Of a DNA stretch of 64,000 nucleotides, positions 32,368 through 44,230 are shown one piece after another. The first letter of the stretch is position 1. Each line of letters opens with the position of its first letter. The DNA is taken from contig NZ_LWLB01000032.1 of assembly GCF_001905145.1 (NCBI RefSeq), forward strand, positions 36,622 through 100,621, written 5' to 3'. The notes beneath the pieces are model-generated. The model was not told the origin of the DNA. It ran no database searches and was given only the letters and a program-made list of their open reading frames with translations. This DNA is from Nocardiopsis sp. TSRI0078. Lineage in GTDB: Bacteria > Actinomycetota > Actinomycetes > Streptosporangiales > Streptosporangiaceae. The position numbers and the translations under genes are program-made.

Positions 32368-32853
32368 GTGTCCGAGTCCTTCGACGGCAGCACCGACGGG
32401 CACACACCCGCCTCCGACGTGCCCGACCACGTCAAGCGCACCGCCATCGACCTGATCGCCGCCTACGCCGACCGCGACCGGGAGGAGCTCGACGGGGTCG
32501 TCCCGCGCGCCTCCGACGACGCGGACGCCGTCATGTCCGAGCTGAAGGTCATCGCCGCCTTCCTCAGCCGCCGCGTACAGCAGACCGGCGTGGTGTGGAA
32601 GCCCGCCGACTCGCGCGAGGCCGTGGCCCGCATGGTCGCCGAGATGCTCCCGCCCGAGCTGGAGTTCGCCGTCTCCACCGCATGGGAGGCCCACTCGGTG
32701 GGTGAGGAGGAGGCCGCCGAGCGCTTCACCCAGGGCGATCCCATGGTCTACGTGCACATGCTCGCCGCCTTCGGCGCCGCCATCGGCCTGGCGGTGTACA
32801 AGCGTGCCGAGCTCCTCTCCATCCTGCGCCAGGTCACCGGACTGTCCGACTGA
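32368..32853 (+). CDS. Helical hypothetical protein
   Basis: The protein has 161 residues, all-helical, with an acidic N-terminus (SESFDGSTDGHTPASDVPDHV), repeated charged helices and a hydrophobic C-terminal helix (MVYVHMLAAFGAAIGLAVYK). GTG at 32368 with GGAAGGGA upstream. It follows the fatty-acid pair by 255 bp; a TmsC-like third member of such operons has been described, but I cannot show this is one. Confidence 0.55.
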   Translation: MSESFDGSTDGHTPASDVPDHVKRTAIDLIAAYADRDREELDGVVPRASDDADAVMSELKVIAAFLSRRVQQTGVVWKPADSREAVARMVAEMLPPELEFAVSTAWEAHSVGEEEAAERFTQGDPMVYVHMLAAFGAAIGLAVYKRAELLSILRQVTGLSD

Positions 32854-33097
32854 GTCCTCCCCGGGCTGAGCCCCGGGGACTCCCCCAGCCTCGCGGCTGT
32901 GCGCGCAGCGCCTCACAGCGTCCGCCGGCCCCTGCCTCGCCGGCCGGGGCCCGGCGGTGGCCGCGACACTCCGGGCGGCTCCCCTTCGCCTAACGGGTCA
33001 GACACGAAAAAGAGTGGTTTACTTCACTCCAGGCGGTTCCTTACGTAGGTTTCCTACCAACCCCGAGGGGACCCTCGAAAGGAACGGGAGGCGAGCC

Positions 33098-34387
33098 ATG
33101 GCCCGCAGACGAACACACGAGTACGTTCCGCTCCCCGCCGCGGCCGCGGCCGCGGCACTGGTCCTGACCGCGACGGCGTGCGGTACCGGAGGGGGCGACA
33201 CCTCCGACACCGACAGCCTCCTCGTCTGGATCATGCAGGGCACCAACCCCGACGAGACGGGCTTCTTCGAGGCCGCCAACACGGCGTTCACCGACGAGAC
33301 CGGCGTCGAGGTCGAGGTCGAGTTCGTGCCCTGGCAGGACGCCCAGAACAAGATCTCCACCGCCATCGCGGGCGGCACCACGCCCGACGTCGCCGAGCTC
33401 GGCAACACCTTCACCCCCGGCTTCGCCGACGCCGGGGCCCTGCACGACCTGTCCGGCTACGGCGTCGACACCTCCCAGTACATCCCCGGCCTGATGGAGA
33501 TGGGCCAGATCGGCGAGGGCGTCTACGGCGTCCCCTGGTACGCCTCCATCCGCTCCGTCGTCTACCGCAGCGACCTGTTCGAGGAACACGGTCTGGAGGT
33601 CCCCGAGGACTGGGACGGGCTGCGCGAGACCGCCCTGGCCCTGTCCGAGGCGGAGGAGGACATGATCGCCTTCCCCGTCCCCGGCGACGCCCAGTACTCG
33701 GTCATGCCCTGGATCTGGGGCGGCGGGGGCGAGATCGCCGTCGAGGGCCCCGACGGGACCTGGACCTCGCAGGTCGACAGCGAGGGGTCCCGTGCCGGGA
33801 TCGGGTTCTTCACCGACCTCGCCCTGGAGGACGGCACCTCCACCACCGGCGCCGTCAACTGGAACGAGATCGCCGTCATGGAGGCCGTCGCCGAGGAGGA
33901 GGCCGCCATGGCCATCCTCGGCAGCGCCAACCCCAAGGCCATCCTGGAGGCCAACCCCGACCTGGAGGGCAGGCTCGGCTCCTTCACCCTGCCCGGGCGG
34001 GAGGGCGGGTACATGCCCTCCTTCGCGGGCGGCTCGCTGCTGTCGGTCTTCGAGGGCACGGGCGACGAGGAGGCGGCCTGGCAGTACGTCCAGCACCTGA
34101 CCGGCGACGAGTTCGCCATGCGCTGGGCCGAGGAGACCGGGTTCTTCCCGGGCGTGGCCAGCGGGGTCGACGAGTTCTCCGCCTCCGCCGACCCCGTCCT
34201 GGAGCCCTTCGCCGTCCAACTCCAGGAGGCCAGCCGGGGCGTGCCCGTCACCCCCGCCTGGACCCAGGTGGAGGCCGAGAAGGTCCTGGTCGGCATGCAG
34301 CAGTCCATCCTCAACGGCGAGGCCACGGTGGACGAGGCCACCGAGGAGGCGGCCAACGAGATCGAACGCATCCTCAACGGGGGGTAG
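33098..34387 (+). CDS. ABC transporter sugar-binding lipoprotein
   Basis: The protein has 429 residues. A lipoprotein signal is followed by lipobox LTATAC. It belongs to solute-binding family 1: VWIMQGTNPDETGFFEAANTAFTDETGVEVEVEFVPWQDAQNKISTAIAGGTTPDVAELG. It captures an oligosaccharide or polyol outside the membrane. ATG at 33098 with GGGAGG at 7 nt. Two permease genes follow; no ATPase is encoded nearby, so a shared MsiK-type ATPase is presumed. Upstream are inverted repeats (GAGTG-N8-CACTC near 33014, GTAGG-TTT-CCTAC near 33045) that may be operators. Confidence 0.9.
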   Translation: MARRRTHEYVPLPAAAAAAALVLTATACGTGGGDTSDTDSLLVWIMQGTNPDETGFFEAANTAFTDETGVEVEVEFVPWQDAQNKISTAIAGGTTPDVAELGNTFTPGFADAGALHDLSGYGVDTSQYIPGLMEMGQIGEGVYGVPWYASIRSVVYRSDLFEEHGLEVPEDWDGLRETALALSEAEEDMIAFPVPGDAQYSVMPWIWGGGGEIAVEGPDGTWTSQVDSEGSRAGIGFFTDLALEDGTSTTGAVNWNEIAVMEAVAEEEAAMAILGSANPKAILEANPDLEGRLGSFTLPGREGGYMPSFAGGSLLSVFEGTGDEEAAWQYVQHLTGDEFAMRWAEETGFFPGVASGVDEFSASADPVLEPFAVQLQEASRGVPVTPAWTQVEAEKVLVGMQQSILNGEATVDEATEEAANEIERILNGG

Positions 34388-34391
34388 ACAC

Positions 34392-35405
34392 GTGCGAACA
34401 CCGGTCGGGCTGGGCTCCAGCAGCGGACCGGAGCAGGACATCCGCCGCCCGTCCGAGCCGCCCGCGGGGCGGTCCGGGCCGCGGCGGCGGGCACCGCTCC
34501 TGGGCATGCGCGGACGCAGGGCGCTCCTGCCGTGGGTGCTGCTCGCCCCCGCGCTGACGGTCATCGGACTGCTGCTGCTGTTCCCGCTCGGCCGGATCGT
34601 GTGGCTGTCCTTCCGCGAGTACCGGCTGCGCAACCTGGTCTCGGGCGAGTCCGAGTTCATCGGGTTCGCCAACTACACCGCCCTGCTGACCGATCCCTAC
34701 CTGTGGCGGATCGCCATGGTCAACACGGTGGTCTTCGCCGCGGTCGCGGTGCTCACCACCATCGTCGTGGGCACGCTGGTGGCCCTGCTGCTGGCCACGC
34801 TGCGACCGGTGCCACGGGTGATCGTGGTCTCCTGCATCATGGTCGCCTGGGCCATGCCCGCGGTCAGCGGCACCTACGTGTGGATCTGGATCTTCGACGT
34901 CGACAACGGGGTCGTCGCCCAGGCGCTGGGCTCCCTGGGCCTGGTCGACCCCTCCGGGCACAACTGGTTCGCCGACCGGTTGTTCTTCTACGCCATCGTC
35001 ACCCTCAACATCGTGCACGGCGGCTTCCCGTTCGTGGCCGTCACCATCCTGGCCGGGTTGCTCACCGTCCCCAGGGAGCTGCACGAGGCGGCGCGCATAG
35101 ACGGCGCGGGAGCCTGGAAGCGCTTCTGGCACGTCACGTTCCCGGTGCTGCGCCCGGTGTTCGCCGTGGTCACCGTGCTCTCCACCATCTGGGACTTCAA
35201 GGTGTTCGCGCAGATCTACCTCATGCCCGGCGGCGACGTGGGAGGGTCGCGCATGCTCAACCTGGGCGTGTGGTCCTACGTGCGCTCCTTCGGCCACAAC
35301 GACTACGGCCTCGGCTCGGCCATCGCCGTCCTGCTCACCCTGCTCCTGCTGGTCATCACGGTGTTCTACCTGCGTGCGCTGTTCCGGGAGGACGAGATCG
35401 GATGA
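34392..35405 (+). CDS. Sugar ABC transporter permease (MalF type)
   Basis: The protein has 337 residues, with a cytoplasmic N-terminal tail, six hydrophobic helices and the EAA loop EAARIDGAGAWKRFWHVTFPVLRP that contacts the ATPase. GTG at 34392 starts 4 nt after the binding-protein gene. It pairs with the MalG-type permease at 35903, but an opposite-strand gene separates them. Confidence 0.88.
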   Translation: MRTPVGLGSSSGPEQDIRRPSEPPAGRSGPRRRAPLLGMRGRRALLPWVLLAPALTVIGLLLLFPLGRIVWLSFREYRLRNLVSGESEFIGFANYTALLTDPYLWRIAMVNTVVFAAVAVLTTIVVGTLVALLLATLRPVPRVIVVSCIMVAWAMPAVSGTYVWIWIFDVDNGVVAQALGSLGLVDPSGHNWFADRLFFYAIVTLNIVHGGFPFVAVTILAGLLTVPRELHEAARIDGAGAWKRFWHVTFPVLRPVFAVVTVLSTIWDFKVFAQIYLMPGGDVGGSRMLNLGVWSYVRSFGHNDYGLGSAIAVLLTLLLLVITVFYLRALFREDEIG

Positions 35406-35431
35406 GCGCGGCGACGCGGGGAGGGACCCGC

Positions 35432-35731
35432 TCAGGAGACGGGGCGGTGGACCCCGGCGACCAGCCTGTCGCGCACCTGGCGCCAGTCCACCGAGGCCAG
35501 GGAGTGGTGGTTGAGGTCCTCGCGCACCGCGGCCATGGTGCGCAGGTCGTACTCGTCCAGCGGGCGCCCGTCGTCGTTGTCCCGGTTGACCAGGTTGTCG
35601 ACGTAGGCGTACAGCAGCCGCCCGCCGGCGTCCTCCAGGGCGTGCCGGACCGCGCGTTCCCGGAAGCGCGCGTCATACGGGATCCAGCTGATGACGACCT
35701 CGGTGGGGGAGGGACCGGCGGAATCGTACAC
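35432..35731 (-). CDS. Small hypothetical protein lodged between permease genes
   Basis: Ninety-nine residues: EVVISWIPYDARFRERAVRHALEDAGGRLLYAYVDNLVNRDND..., then LRTMAAVREDLNHHSLASVDWRQVRDRLVAG. The sequence looks protein-like, and the plus-strand frames here do not. GTG start with GGAGG about 14 nt upstream. No family recognised. Its presence on the opposite strand inside an ABC importer operon is unusual. Confidence 0.55.
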   Translation of the reverse strand: MYDSAGPSPTEVVISWIPYDARFRERAVRHALEDAGGRLLYAYVDNLVNRDNDDGRPLDEYDLRTMAAVREDLNHHSLASVDWRQVRDRLVAGVHRPVS

Positions 35732-35902
35732 GGCGCTACGCCACCGCCTCCGGCGACCCTGTCGTCACGGCCCTACCTCCTCCTGCGCCACCGGGGCGAG
35801 GACGTCCACCCCCGGACAGAGGAGGAGTCTAACCGCCCCGCCCGTGCCCGGAGAAACCGGAACCGGATTCGATCTTCCGGGCGCCGCTGAGGAGGAGTAC
35901 CC

Positions 35903-36802
35903 GTGGTCACGCGTACAGACACACCCGCCACCGACCCCGCCTGGGAGGCGCGGGTCCGCGGAGCCCGGCGCAGGGGGGACGCCCGGCGTACGGGCCGGCT
36001 CCTGGCCAAGGGGGTCGGGGTGGCCGTCCTGCTGGTGTTCACCCTCTTCCCCGTCTACTTCATGCTCATCAGCGCGTTCTCGGACCGGGCCACCTCGGGC
36101 GCCGGGGCGCTGCTGCCCACCGGCGTGTCCCTCGACAACTTCGTCTACGTGCTCACCGAGGCCGACTTCGGCACCTACATGCGCAACTCGCTCACGGTCG
36201 CCTGCATCACCGTGGCGGGCGCCTGCGTGCTGTCGCTGCTGGCCGCCGTGGCGGTGGCCCGCTTCCGCTTCCGGCTGCGCACCGCCGTGCTGGTGATGGT
36301 CCTCGTCGTGCAGATGGTGCCGCTGGAGGCACTGGTCATCCCGCTCTTCCTCCAGGTGCGCGACCTGAGGCTGCTCAACACCCTGCTGGGCCTGGGCGTG
36401 GTCTACGTGGCGCTGTCCCTGCCGCTGGCGGTGTGGATGATGCGCGGGTTCGTCGCCGCCGTGCCGGTGGAGGTGGAGGAGGCCGCCTACATCGACGGCG
36501 CGTCGTGGGGGCAGATGTTCTGGAGGGTGCTCTTCCCGCTGGTCGCGCCCGGGCTGGTCGCCACGGCCATCTTCTCGTTCATCGTGGCGTGGAACGAGTT
36601 CGTGCTGGCGCTGACCTTCATGACCCAGAGCGAGAAGTACACGGTGGCGGTCGGACTGCGCCAGTTCTTCGGCCAGTACGCCAACGACTGGGGACACGTG
36701 ATGGCCGCCTCCACGCTCATCACCATCCCGGTCATGGTCTTCTTCGTCCTCGTGCAGCGCTTCCTGGTCTCCGGGCTCGTCCAGGGGGCCGTCAAGGGAT
36801 AG
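35903..36802 (+). CDS. Sugar ABC transporter permease (MalG type)
   Basis: The protein has 299 residues with six helices and the EAA motif EEAAYIDGASWGQMFWRVLFPLVAPGL. GTG at 35903 with GGAGGAG upstream, implying independent translation. With the lipoprotein and MalF-type protein it forms the membrane part of a carbohydrate importer. A strong inverted repeat (36807-36858) ends the operon. Confidence 0.88.
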   Translation: MVTRTDTPATDPAWEARVRGARRRGDARRTGRLLAKGVGVAVLLVFTLFPVYFMLISAFSDRATSGAGALLPTGVSLDNFVYVLTEADFGTYMRNSLTVACITVAGACVLSLLAAVAVARFRFRLRTAVLVMVLVVQMVPLEALVIPLFLQVRDLRLLNTLLGLGVVYVALSLPLAVWMMRGFVAAVPVEVEEAAYIDGASWGQMFWRVLFPLVAPGLVATAIFSFIVAWNEFVLALTFMTQSEKYTVAVGLRQFFGQYANDWGHVMAASTLITIPVMVFFVLVQRFLVSGLVQGAVKG

Positions 36803-36806
36803 GCCC

Positions 36807-36858
36807 CGCGGCGGGGGACCGGGGCCGGTCCCGGAGGGAGGGGACCGACCCCGCCGCG
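36807..36858. terminator. Bidirectional terminator
   Basis: CGCGGCGGGG (36807-36816) pairs with CCCCGCCGCG (36849-36858), with further pairing inside, between the convergent permease and acyl-CoA ligase genes. Confidence 0.55.
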
Positions 36859-36875
36859 CCCCGCGGGGGCGCGTG

Positions 36876-38435
36876 TCAGGCGCGCAGTTCGCGCTTGAGG
36901 ATCTTGCCGGTGGAGGTCATCGGCAGTTCGGTGCGCAGCTCCACCTCGCGCGGGTACTTGTAGCCGGCCAGGCGCTCCTTGGACCACGCGACGATCTCCT
37001 CGGCGGTGGTCTCGGCGCCCTCCTTGAGGATCACGAACGCCTTGATCTCCTCGCCGTGGGTGTCGTGGGGGACGCCCACGACCGCGGCCAGGCTGATCGC
37101 CTCGTGGGTCATCAGGACCTCCTCGACCTCGCGGGGGTACACGTTGTAGCCGCCGCGGATGATCATGTCCTTGGAGCGGTCGACGATGAAGTAGAAGCCC
37201 TCCTCGTCGCGGCGGGCGATGTCGCCGGTGCGGAACCAGCCGTCCCGGATCACCTCGGCGTTGGCCTCGGGGCGGTTGTGGTACCCCTTCATCACGCAGT
37301 GCCCGCGCACCGCGATCTCGCCCTCCTCCTCCTGGTCGTTCCAGTCGTTGTCGATGAGCTTCATCTCCACACCCCACGCCGGCAGGCCGATCGAGCCGGT
37401 CTTGGCCTTGACCTGGGGATTGTTGAACGACACGACCGGGGAGGTCTCGGACAGGCCGTAGCCCTCCTTGATGCCCACGCCGAAGGTCTTGGTGAAGTCC
37501 TCGGCGAGCTGGCCGGGCAGGGCCGAGCCACCCGAGACCGCGTCCACCACGTCGCTCGCGATCTTCTCCAGGTCGTAGGTCCCCGGCTCGGCGGCCTGCA
37601 CGGCCCCCAGCAGCCCCCAGTACATGGTCGGCACGCCCGCGAAGGCGGTGACGCCCTCCTTCTCCATGATCCTGAGGGCCTCGGCGCCGTCGAAGCGCGG
37701 CATGAGGACCATCGTCCCGTGGCGGTACAGGGCCGCGTTGAGCATGACCGTCTGGCCGAAGATGTGGAACAGCGGCAGGACCACCAGGGCGACGTCGCGG
37801 CCGTCGGGGTGGCGCTCGACCATGCCGGCGGAGACGACCGCGTTCATCAGCAGGTTGTTGTGGCTCAGCTCCGCGCCTTTGGGCTTGCCGGTGGTGCCGC
37901 TGGTGTAGATGATGACCGCGGTGTCGTCGGCGTTGGCCTGCACCGTCTCGAACTCGCCGGGCTGGCCCTCCAGGGCCTTCCAGAAGGTCTCGGCCCCCTC
38001 GATGGTGGACTCGGTGGCACCCGGGGCGGCGGGCAGGTCCACGTAGAACTCGCAGCTGTCCACCTGGTTGAACGCCTCGAAGGCGCGCTCGCCCAGCGGC
38101 AGCTCCGGGGAGCCGGTGAAGGCGAAGATCGCCTTGGCGCCGGAGTCCTCCAGGTGGTAGGCGATCTCACGCGGGGTCAGCAGGACGTTCAGCGGTACGA
38201 CCACCGCGCCCGCCTTGAGCGCGCCGAAGTACACGAAGGGGAAGTAGGGCAGGTTCGGGCTGGCCAGCGCGATCCGGTCCCCGGGCCTGACCCCGCGCGA
38301 GACCAGGAGGTTCGCCACCTGGTCGGCGATCATGTTCGTGACCGCGTAGTTGAGGCGCAGGTCGCCGAAGACCAGGCACTCCTTCTCCGGTACCGATCGG
38401 GCGCCGTCCTCCAGAAGCACGGACAGGTTGAGCAT
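36876..38435 (-). CDS. Long-chain acyl-CoA synthetase (AMP-binding)
   Basis: The protein has 519 residues. The AMP-binding signature IIYTSGTTGKPKGAE lies at about 175-189, then EGYGLSETSPVV, the hinge GWFRTGDIARRDEEGFYFIVDRSKDMIIRGGYNVYPREVE and the catalytic lysine region STGKILKRELR. It activates fatty acids as acyl-adenylates and acyl-CoA for degradation or lipid synthesis. The ATG at 38435 follows GGGAGG; in-frame upstream codons are not conserved-like. Divergent from leuS. Confidence 0.88.
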   Translation of the reverse strand: MLNLSVLLEDGARSVPEKECLVFGDLRLNYAVTNMIADQVANLLVSRGVRPGDRIALASPNLPYFPFVYFGALKAGAVVVPLNVLLTPREIAYHLEDSGAKAIFAFTGSPELPLGERAFEAFNQVDSCEFYVDLPAAPGATESTIEGAETFWKALEGQPGEFETVQANADDTAVIIYTSGTTGKPKGAELSHNNLLMNAVVSAGMVERHPDGRDVALVVLPLFHIFGQTVMLNAALYRHGTMVLMPRFDGAEALRIMEKEGVTAFAGVPTMYWGLLGAVQAAEPGTYDLEKIASDVVDAVSGGSALPGQLAEDFTKTFGVGIKEGYGLSETSPVVSFNNPQVKAKTGSIGLPAWGVEMKLIDNDWNDQEEEGEIAVRGHCVMKGYHNRPEANAEVIRDGWFRTGDIARRDEEGFYFIVDRSKDMIIRGGYNVYPREVEEVLMTHEAISLAAVVGVPHDTHGEEIKAFVILKEGAETTAEEIVAWSKERLAGYKYPREVELRTELPMTSTGKILKRELRA

Positions 38436-38741
38436 GGGGGCCTCCCGCAAGGCAGATGGATCCGAGACGGAACAGGGAAGCGGAGCCCGGTGTGACCCGG
38501 GTCGCGTGTTCTGCGCCACTTTTACGGCAGAGTAACAAACCGGCTGGTCGGTGTGGAGGGTCCAGGGGTGTTAATCCCGTCGATCTGCGCCCCGCCCCGC
38601 CGACCGCCCGCCGGGCGGGACCGGCTCCGGCACCTCCGGGCCGGCGCACGCGTCCGCGTGCGCGGAACCCGTCCGCGACCGGATCCGCCAGCCGCTAACC
38701 TGAGTCGTGTACACCCCGAACCGGCTAAGGAACATGTGGCG

Positions 38742-41237
<2,496 letters not shown>

Positions 41238-41248
41238 CCGGTACGGGT

Positions 41249-41277
41249 GACGGCGGCCGCTGGAGGCGGCCGCCGTC
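41249..41277 (+). terminator. Terminator after leuS
   Basis: GACGGCGGCC (41249-41258) pairs with GGCCGCCGTC (41268-41277). There is no T-run, as is common for GC-rich actinobacterial terminators. Confidence 0.5.
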
Positions 41278-41320
41278 CGCGTGCGGTCGGCGCGGCGGCC
41301 GACAGGGAGGCGGTGGCCGG

Positions 41321-41911
41321 GTGGGTCCCCTCGTGCGGGTGCTCGTGGTCGGCGCGGGCGCGGTGGTACTGTCCGCGGCCGCGATCGGCGGTGGCCTGTG
41401 GCTGGCCGGGGACGACCCGGACGTGCCCGAGAGCGGTGACGTCCACACGGCCGCCCCCGGGTGCGGCATGGTCTCCGACGGACTCGTCACGGGGCTGGTG
41501 CCCGGCGCCGTCCCGGAGACCTCCGAGCACGGTCCCCTGGCGGGCGGTGACAACGCGGTGTGCGCGTGGTCCTCCGCGGGGGCGGCCGACGGCCCGCGGG
41601 GGGTGCTGCGCGTGGACATGTCCGCCCGTTTCACCGACGCCACGGGGGAGGAGCCGCTCAGCGGCGACCAGCGGACACAGGAGGCCTACGCCGCCCTGGT
41701 GCCCGTACGCGGCGAGGCGGTGGAACTGCCCTCCGGCGAGGGGCAGGTATGGCACGGCCAGGCACCCGGAACCGCGGAGCTGGCCTTCACCACCGACAAC
41801 CTGCTCGTGCGGGTGTCCTACGCCGGGACCTCCGGCGCCCAACCGGTCGGCTTCGATGACGCCCGGGACCTGACCGTGGAGTTCGCCGAGCAGCTCGGAG
41901 AGGCCTTGTGA
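41321..41911 (+). CDS. Membrane-anchored extracytoplasmic hypothetical protein
   Basis: The protein has 196 residues. An N-terminal hydrophobic segment (VLVVGAGAVVLSAAAIGGGLWLA) is followed by an extracytoplasmic domain with two cysteines (PGCGM, AVCAWSS) that may form a disulfide. The next gene encodes a protein with the same kind of domain and overlaps it by 4 bp. No named family recognised; DUF3558-like cell-envelope proteins have a comparable layout. Confidence 0.6.
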   Translation: MGPLVRVLVVGAGAVVLSAAAIGGGLWLAGDDPDVPESGDVHTAAPGCGMVSDGLVTGLVPGAVPETSEHGPLAGGDNAVCAWSSAGAADGPRGVLRVDMSARFTDATGEEPLSGDQRTQEAYAALVPVRGEAVELPSGEGQVWHGQAPGTAELAFTTDNLLVRVSYAGTSGAQPVGFDDARDLTVEFAEQLGEAL

Positions 41912-42933
41912 GCGACCAGCAGCCCGACCCCCGGGACCCGCAGGGCAACGGCCGGGACCAGGGGCCGCCGCAGCAGCCCTCGGAGGCCCAGCCCTTCCAG
42001 CAGCCCTCGCGGCCCCAGCAGCCGCAGGGATTCCCACAGACACCGGGGGAGCAGCGGCCCCAGCCCCCGCAGGGGCAGGAACAAGGCCAGGGCCAGGGCC
42101 AGCCGCCGCAGCCGACGGGGCAGCAGCGGCCACCGCAGCCGCAGCAGGGGCCCGGACAGGCACCGGGACAGTACCCGCAACCCCAGTACCCACAGCAACC
42201 ACCACAGGCGCAGTACCCGCAGCAGGCGACCTGGCCCCAAGGGCAGTACCCGCAACAGCAGCAACCGCAGAACCTTCCACCGCAGGGGCCGCGACCACCC
42301 GTCGAGACGGTGCCGTCCGCCCCACCGCAGAGCCGGGGGTGCGCCACCGCCGCCGTGGTCGCCGCCGCGCTGGTCCTGGTCGTGCTCGCGGCGGGAGCGG
42401 TCTGGTACGTGGTGACCCGCGACGCCCCAGAGACGGGCGACTTCGCGTCCGCGCCCGAGTGCGCCGTCGCCGAGACGGAGACCCTGGACGAGCTGGTACC
42501 CGACCACGAACTGGAGGTCGAGGAGCCGATCGGCGGCGAGCAGGACCCCTTCGGTTCGGGCTGGCAGTGCCGGTGGGCGACCCCGGGCGGACCGGGCGAG
42601 GTCGTCCCGGGCACCGCGACGCTGGTGATCGTGGCCGCCCCGAACCCGGGTGGCGTCACGACGGCCGTCGACAACCTGCGCACCACCACCTCCCAGCACG
42701 AGACCCGGAAGCTGGAGGGGGTCGGCGACGAGGCGGTGACCTGGATCCAGGGCGAGCCGTACACGGTCTCCTGCGTGGGCGCCCGGGTGTCCAACCTGTA
42801 CCTGGAGACCTGCTACAGCGTGGCGGCCGGATACGACGCGGTGGTGCCGGGCGAGGAGGAGCGGATCGTCGCGGGCGCCGAGGAGCTCGCGGTGTCCGTG
42901 GTGGAGGCGCTGCCGGAGTCCGTACCGGAGTGA
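41908..42933 (+). CDS. Pro/Gln-rich single-pass membrane protein
   Basis: The protein has 341 residues. About 145 N-terminal cytoplasmic residues are Pro/Gln-rich low complexity (PQGQYPQ-like repeats). A single helix follows (CATAAVVAAALVLVVLAAGAVWYV), then an extracytoplasmic domain with cysteines (PECAV, WQCRW, VSCVG, ETCYS). GTG start overlaps the stop of the upstream gene (GTGA), so translation is coupled. Both proteins may work together at the envelope. Function unknown. Confidence 0.65.
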   Translation: MSDQQPDPRDPQGNGRDQGPPQQPSEAQPFQQPSRPQQPQGFPQTPGEQRPQPPQGQEQGQGQGQPPQPTGQQRPPQPQQGPGQAPGQYPQPQYPQQPPQAQYPQQATWPQGQYPQQQQPQNLPPQGPRPPVETVPSAPPQSRGCATAAVVAAALVLVVLAAGAVWYVVTRDAPETGDFASAPECAVAETETLDELVPDHELEVEEPIGGEQDPFGSGWQCRWATPGGPGEVVPGTATLVIVAAPNPGGVTTAVDNLRTTTSQHETRKLEGVGDEAVTWIQGEPYTVSCVGARVSNLYLETCYSVAAGYDAVVPGEEERIVAGAEELAVSVVEALPESVPE

Positions 42934-42979
42934 CCGGCGGGGCGGGAGCCCGGTGCCCGGCGGCGGACGCCGCCGCGGG

Positions 42980-44074
42980 CTACCAGGCGCTCTCCAGGAA
43001 CTCCTCCAACGCCGGGGAGACCTCCTCGGCGAAGGGGCGCTGGGAGTCCAGGACGGTGGCGCCGGGCTGGTCCTCGTAGCGGCGGAGGATGTGGTCGGCG
43101 CCGGGGACGTCGACGCGCTCGGCGTCCTCCAGGCCGGTCATCAGCCGGTCCACGTCCTCGCGGGAGACCTGGGCGTCCTCCTCGCCCCACAGCACCAGCA
43201 CGGGTGTGCCCTCGGGCAGGTCCTCGCCCAGCTCGACCGGGTCGAAGGAGTCCATGTAGGCCAGGAAGTCCTCGTTCGCGGGCGAGTAGACGCTCTGGAG
43301 GGGCGTCGCCCCGATGTCCGCCGACCTGAGGGGGCGGCCCGCCCTGACCGCCGCCCGTGCGGCGCGCGCGTCGGAGAGCATCCCGACGGCCCGCCCCTCC
43401 TCGACCTGCCCCAGGGCCTCGGCCACGCGCACCTGTTCGGTGAGCTGCCGGTCGATCAGGTCCAGGTAGCGGGTGCCGGGAGGGGCGGCCAGCACCAGGG
43501 CGGGGGAGGGCCGGTCCCCGCCGACGAGCTCGTGGGCGCGCAGCGCGTAGAGGGCGCCCTCGCTGTGCCCGACGACGACCACCCGCTCGGGATCCACCTC
43601 CGGCTGGGAGACGAGTTCGTCGTAGGCCGCGGCGACCTGCTCGTCGAAGATCAGCGGGTCCACCGGTGCGACCCCGCCCGAGGACTCCGGGGGCTCGAAG
43701 TCGGGGCCGCTGCCGTACTTGTCATAGCGCAGCGAGGCGACCCCGGCGTCGGCGAGCACCCGGGACAGGTTCAGGTTGGTGTCGGCGTCGGGGCGCATGT
43801 CGCTGTTGCCGTCGCGGTCGGTGGGGCCGCTGCCGGAGATGATGAGCGCGCCCGGGACGGTACCGGAGACACCCTCCGGCGTACGGAAGCTCGCGGACAC
43901 CTCGTGCCCGCCGCCCTCGAAGGCCAGCTCGCGCTCGGTGCCGCCGACCCCCGGCGCCTCGACGGCCCGGTCCTGCGGCGCGGGCGCGCAGGCGGCGGAC
44001 AACAGGACGGCGGCGGCCCCGCAGACCAGCGCGGCGCGCCGGCGGGCGGCGGGGGAGGAGGCAGGTGTGAGCAC
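42980..44074 (-). CDS. Lipoprotein alpha/beta hydrolase
   Basis: The protein has 364 residues. A signal peptide with lipobox LLSAAC is followed by an alpha/beta hydrolase fold: oxyanion region LIISGSGPTDRDGNSD, nucleophile elbow VVGHSEGAL and the His in PGADHILRRYE. It is like secreted serine hydrolases (DUF/S9-type) that act on esters or peptides. GTG start at 44074. Monocistronic and convergent with the previous gene. Confidence 0.8.
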   Translation of the reverse strand: MLTPASSPAARRRAALVCGAAAVLLSAACAPAPQDRAVEAPGVGGTERELAFEGGGHEVSASFRTPEGVSGTVPGALIISGSGPTDRDGNSDMRPDADTNLNLSRVLADAGVASLRYDKYGSGPDFEPPESSGGVAPVDPLIFDEQVAAAYDELVSQPEVDPERVVVVGHSEGALYALRAHELVGGDRPSPALVLAAPPGTRYLDLIDRQLTEQVRVAEALGQVEEGRAVGMLSDARAARAAVRAGRPLRSADIGATPLQSVYSPANEDFLAYMDSFDPVELGEDLPEGTPVLVLWGEEDAQVSREDVDRLMTGLEDAERVDVPGADHILRRYEDQPGATVLDSQRPFAEEVSPALEEFLESAW

Positions 44075-44230
44075 CCACCCAGCCTAGCGGCCCGCATCGG
44101 CGTCCCCGCTGCCGTCCACAGGCGTGAGGCCCTCCACCGCACCGCCCACGGCCGGAAGGGCACCGGGCGAAGGCGGGAGGCCCCCGGTCCGTCCGAGGGG
44201 GGACGGGCCGGGGACGCGGGAACCGAGGGG

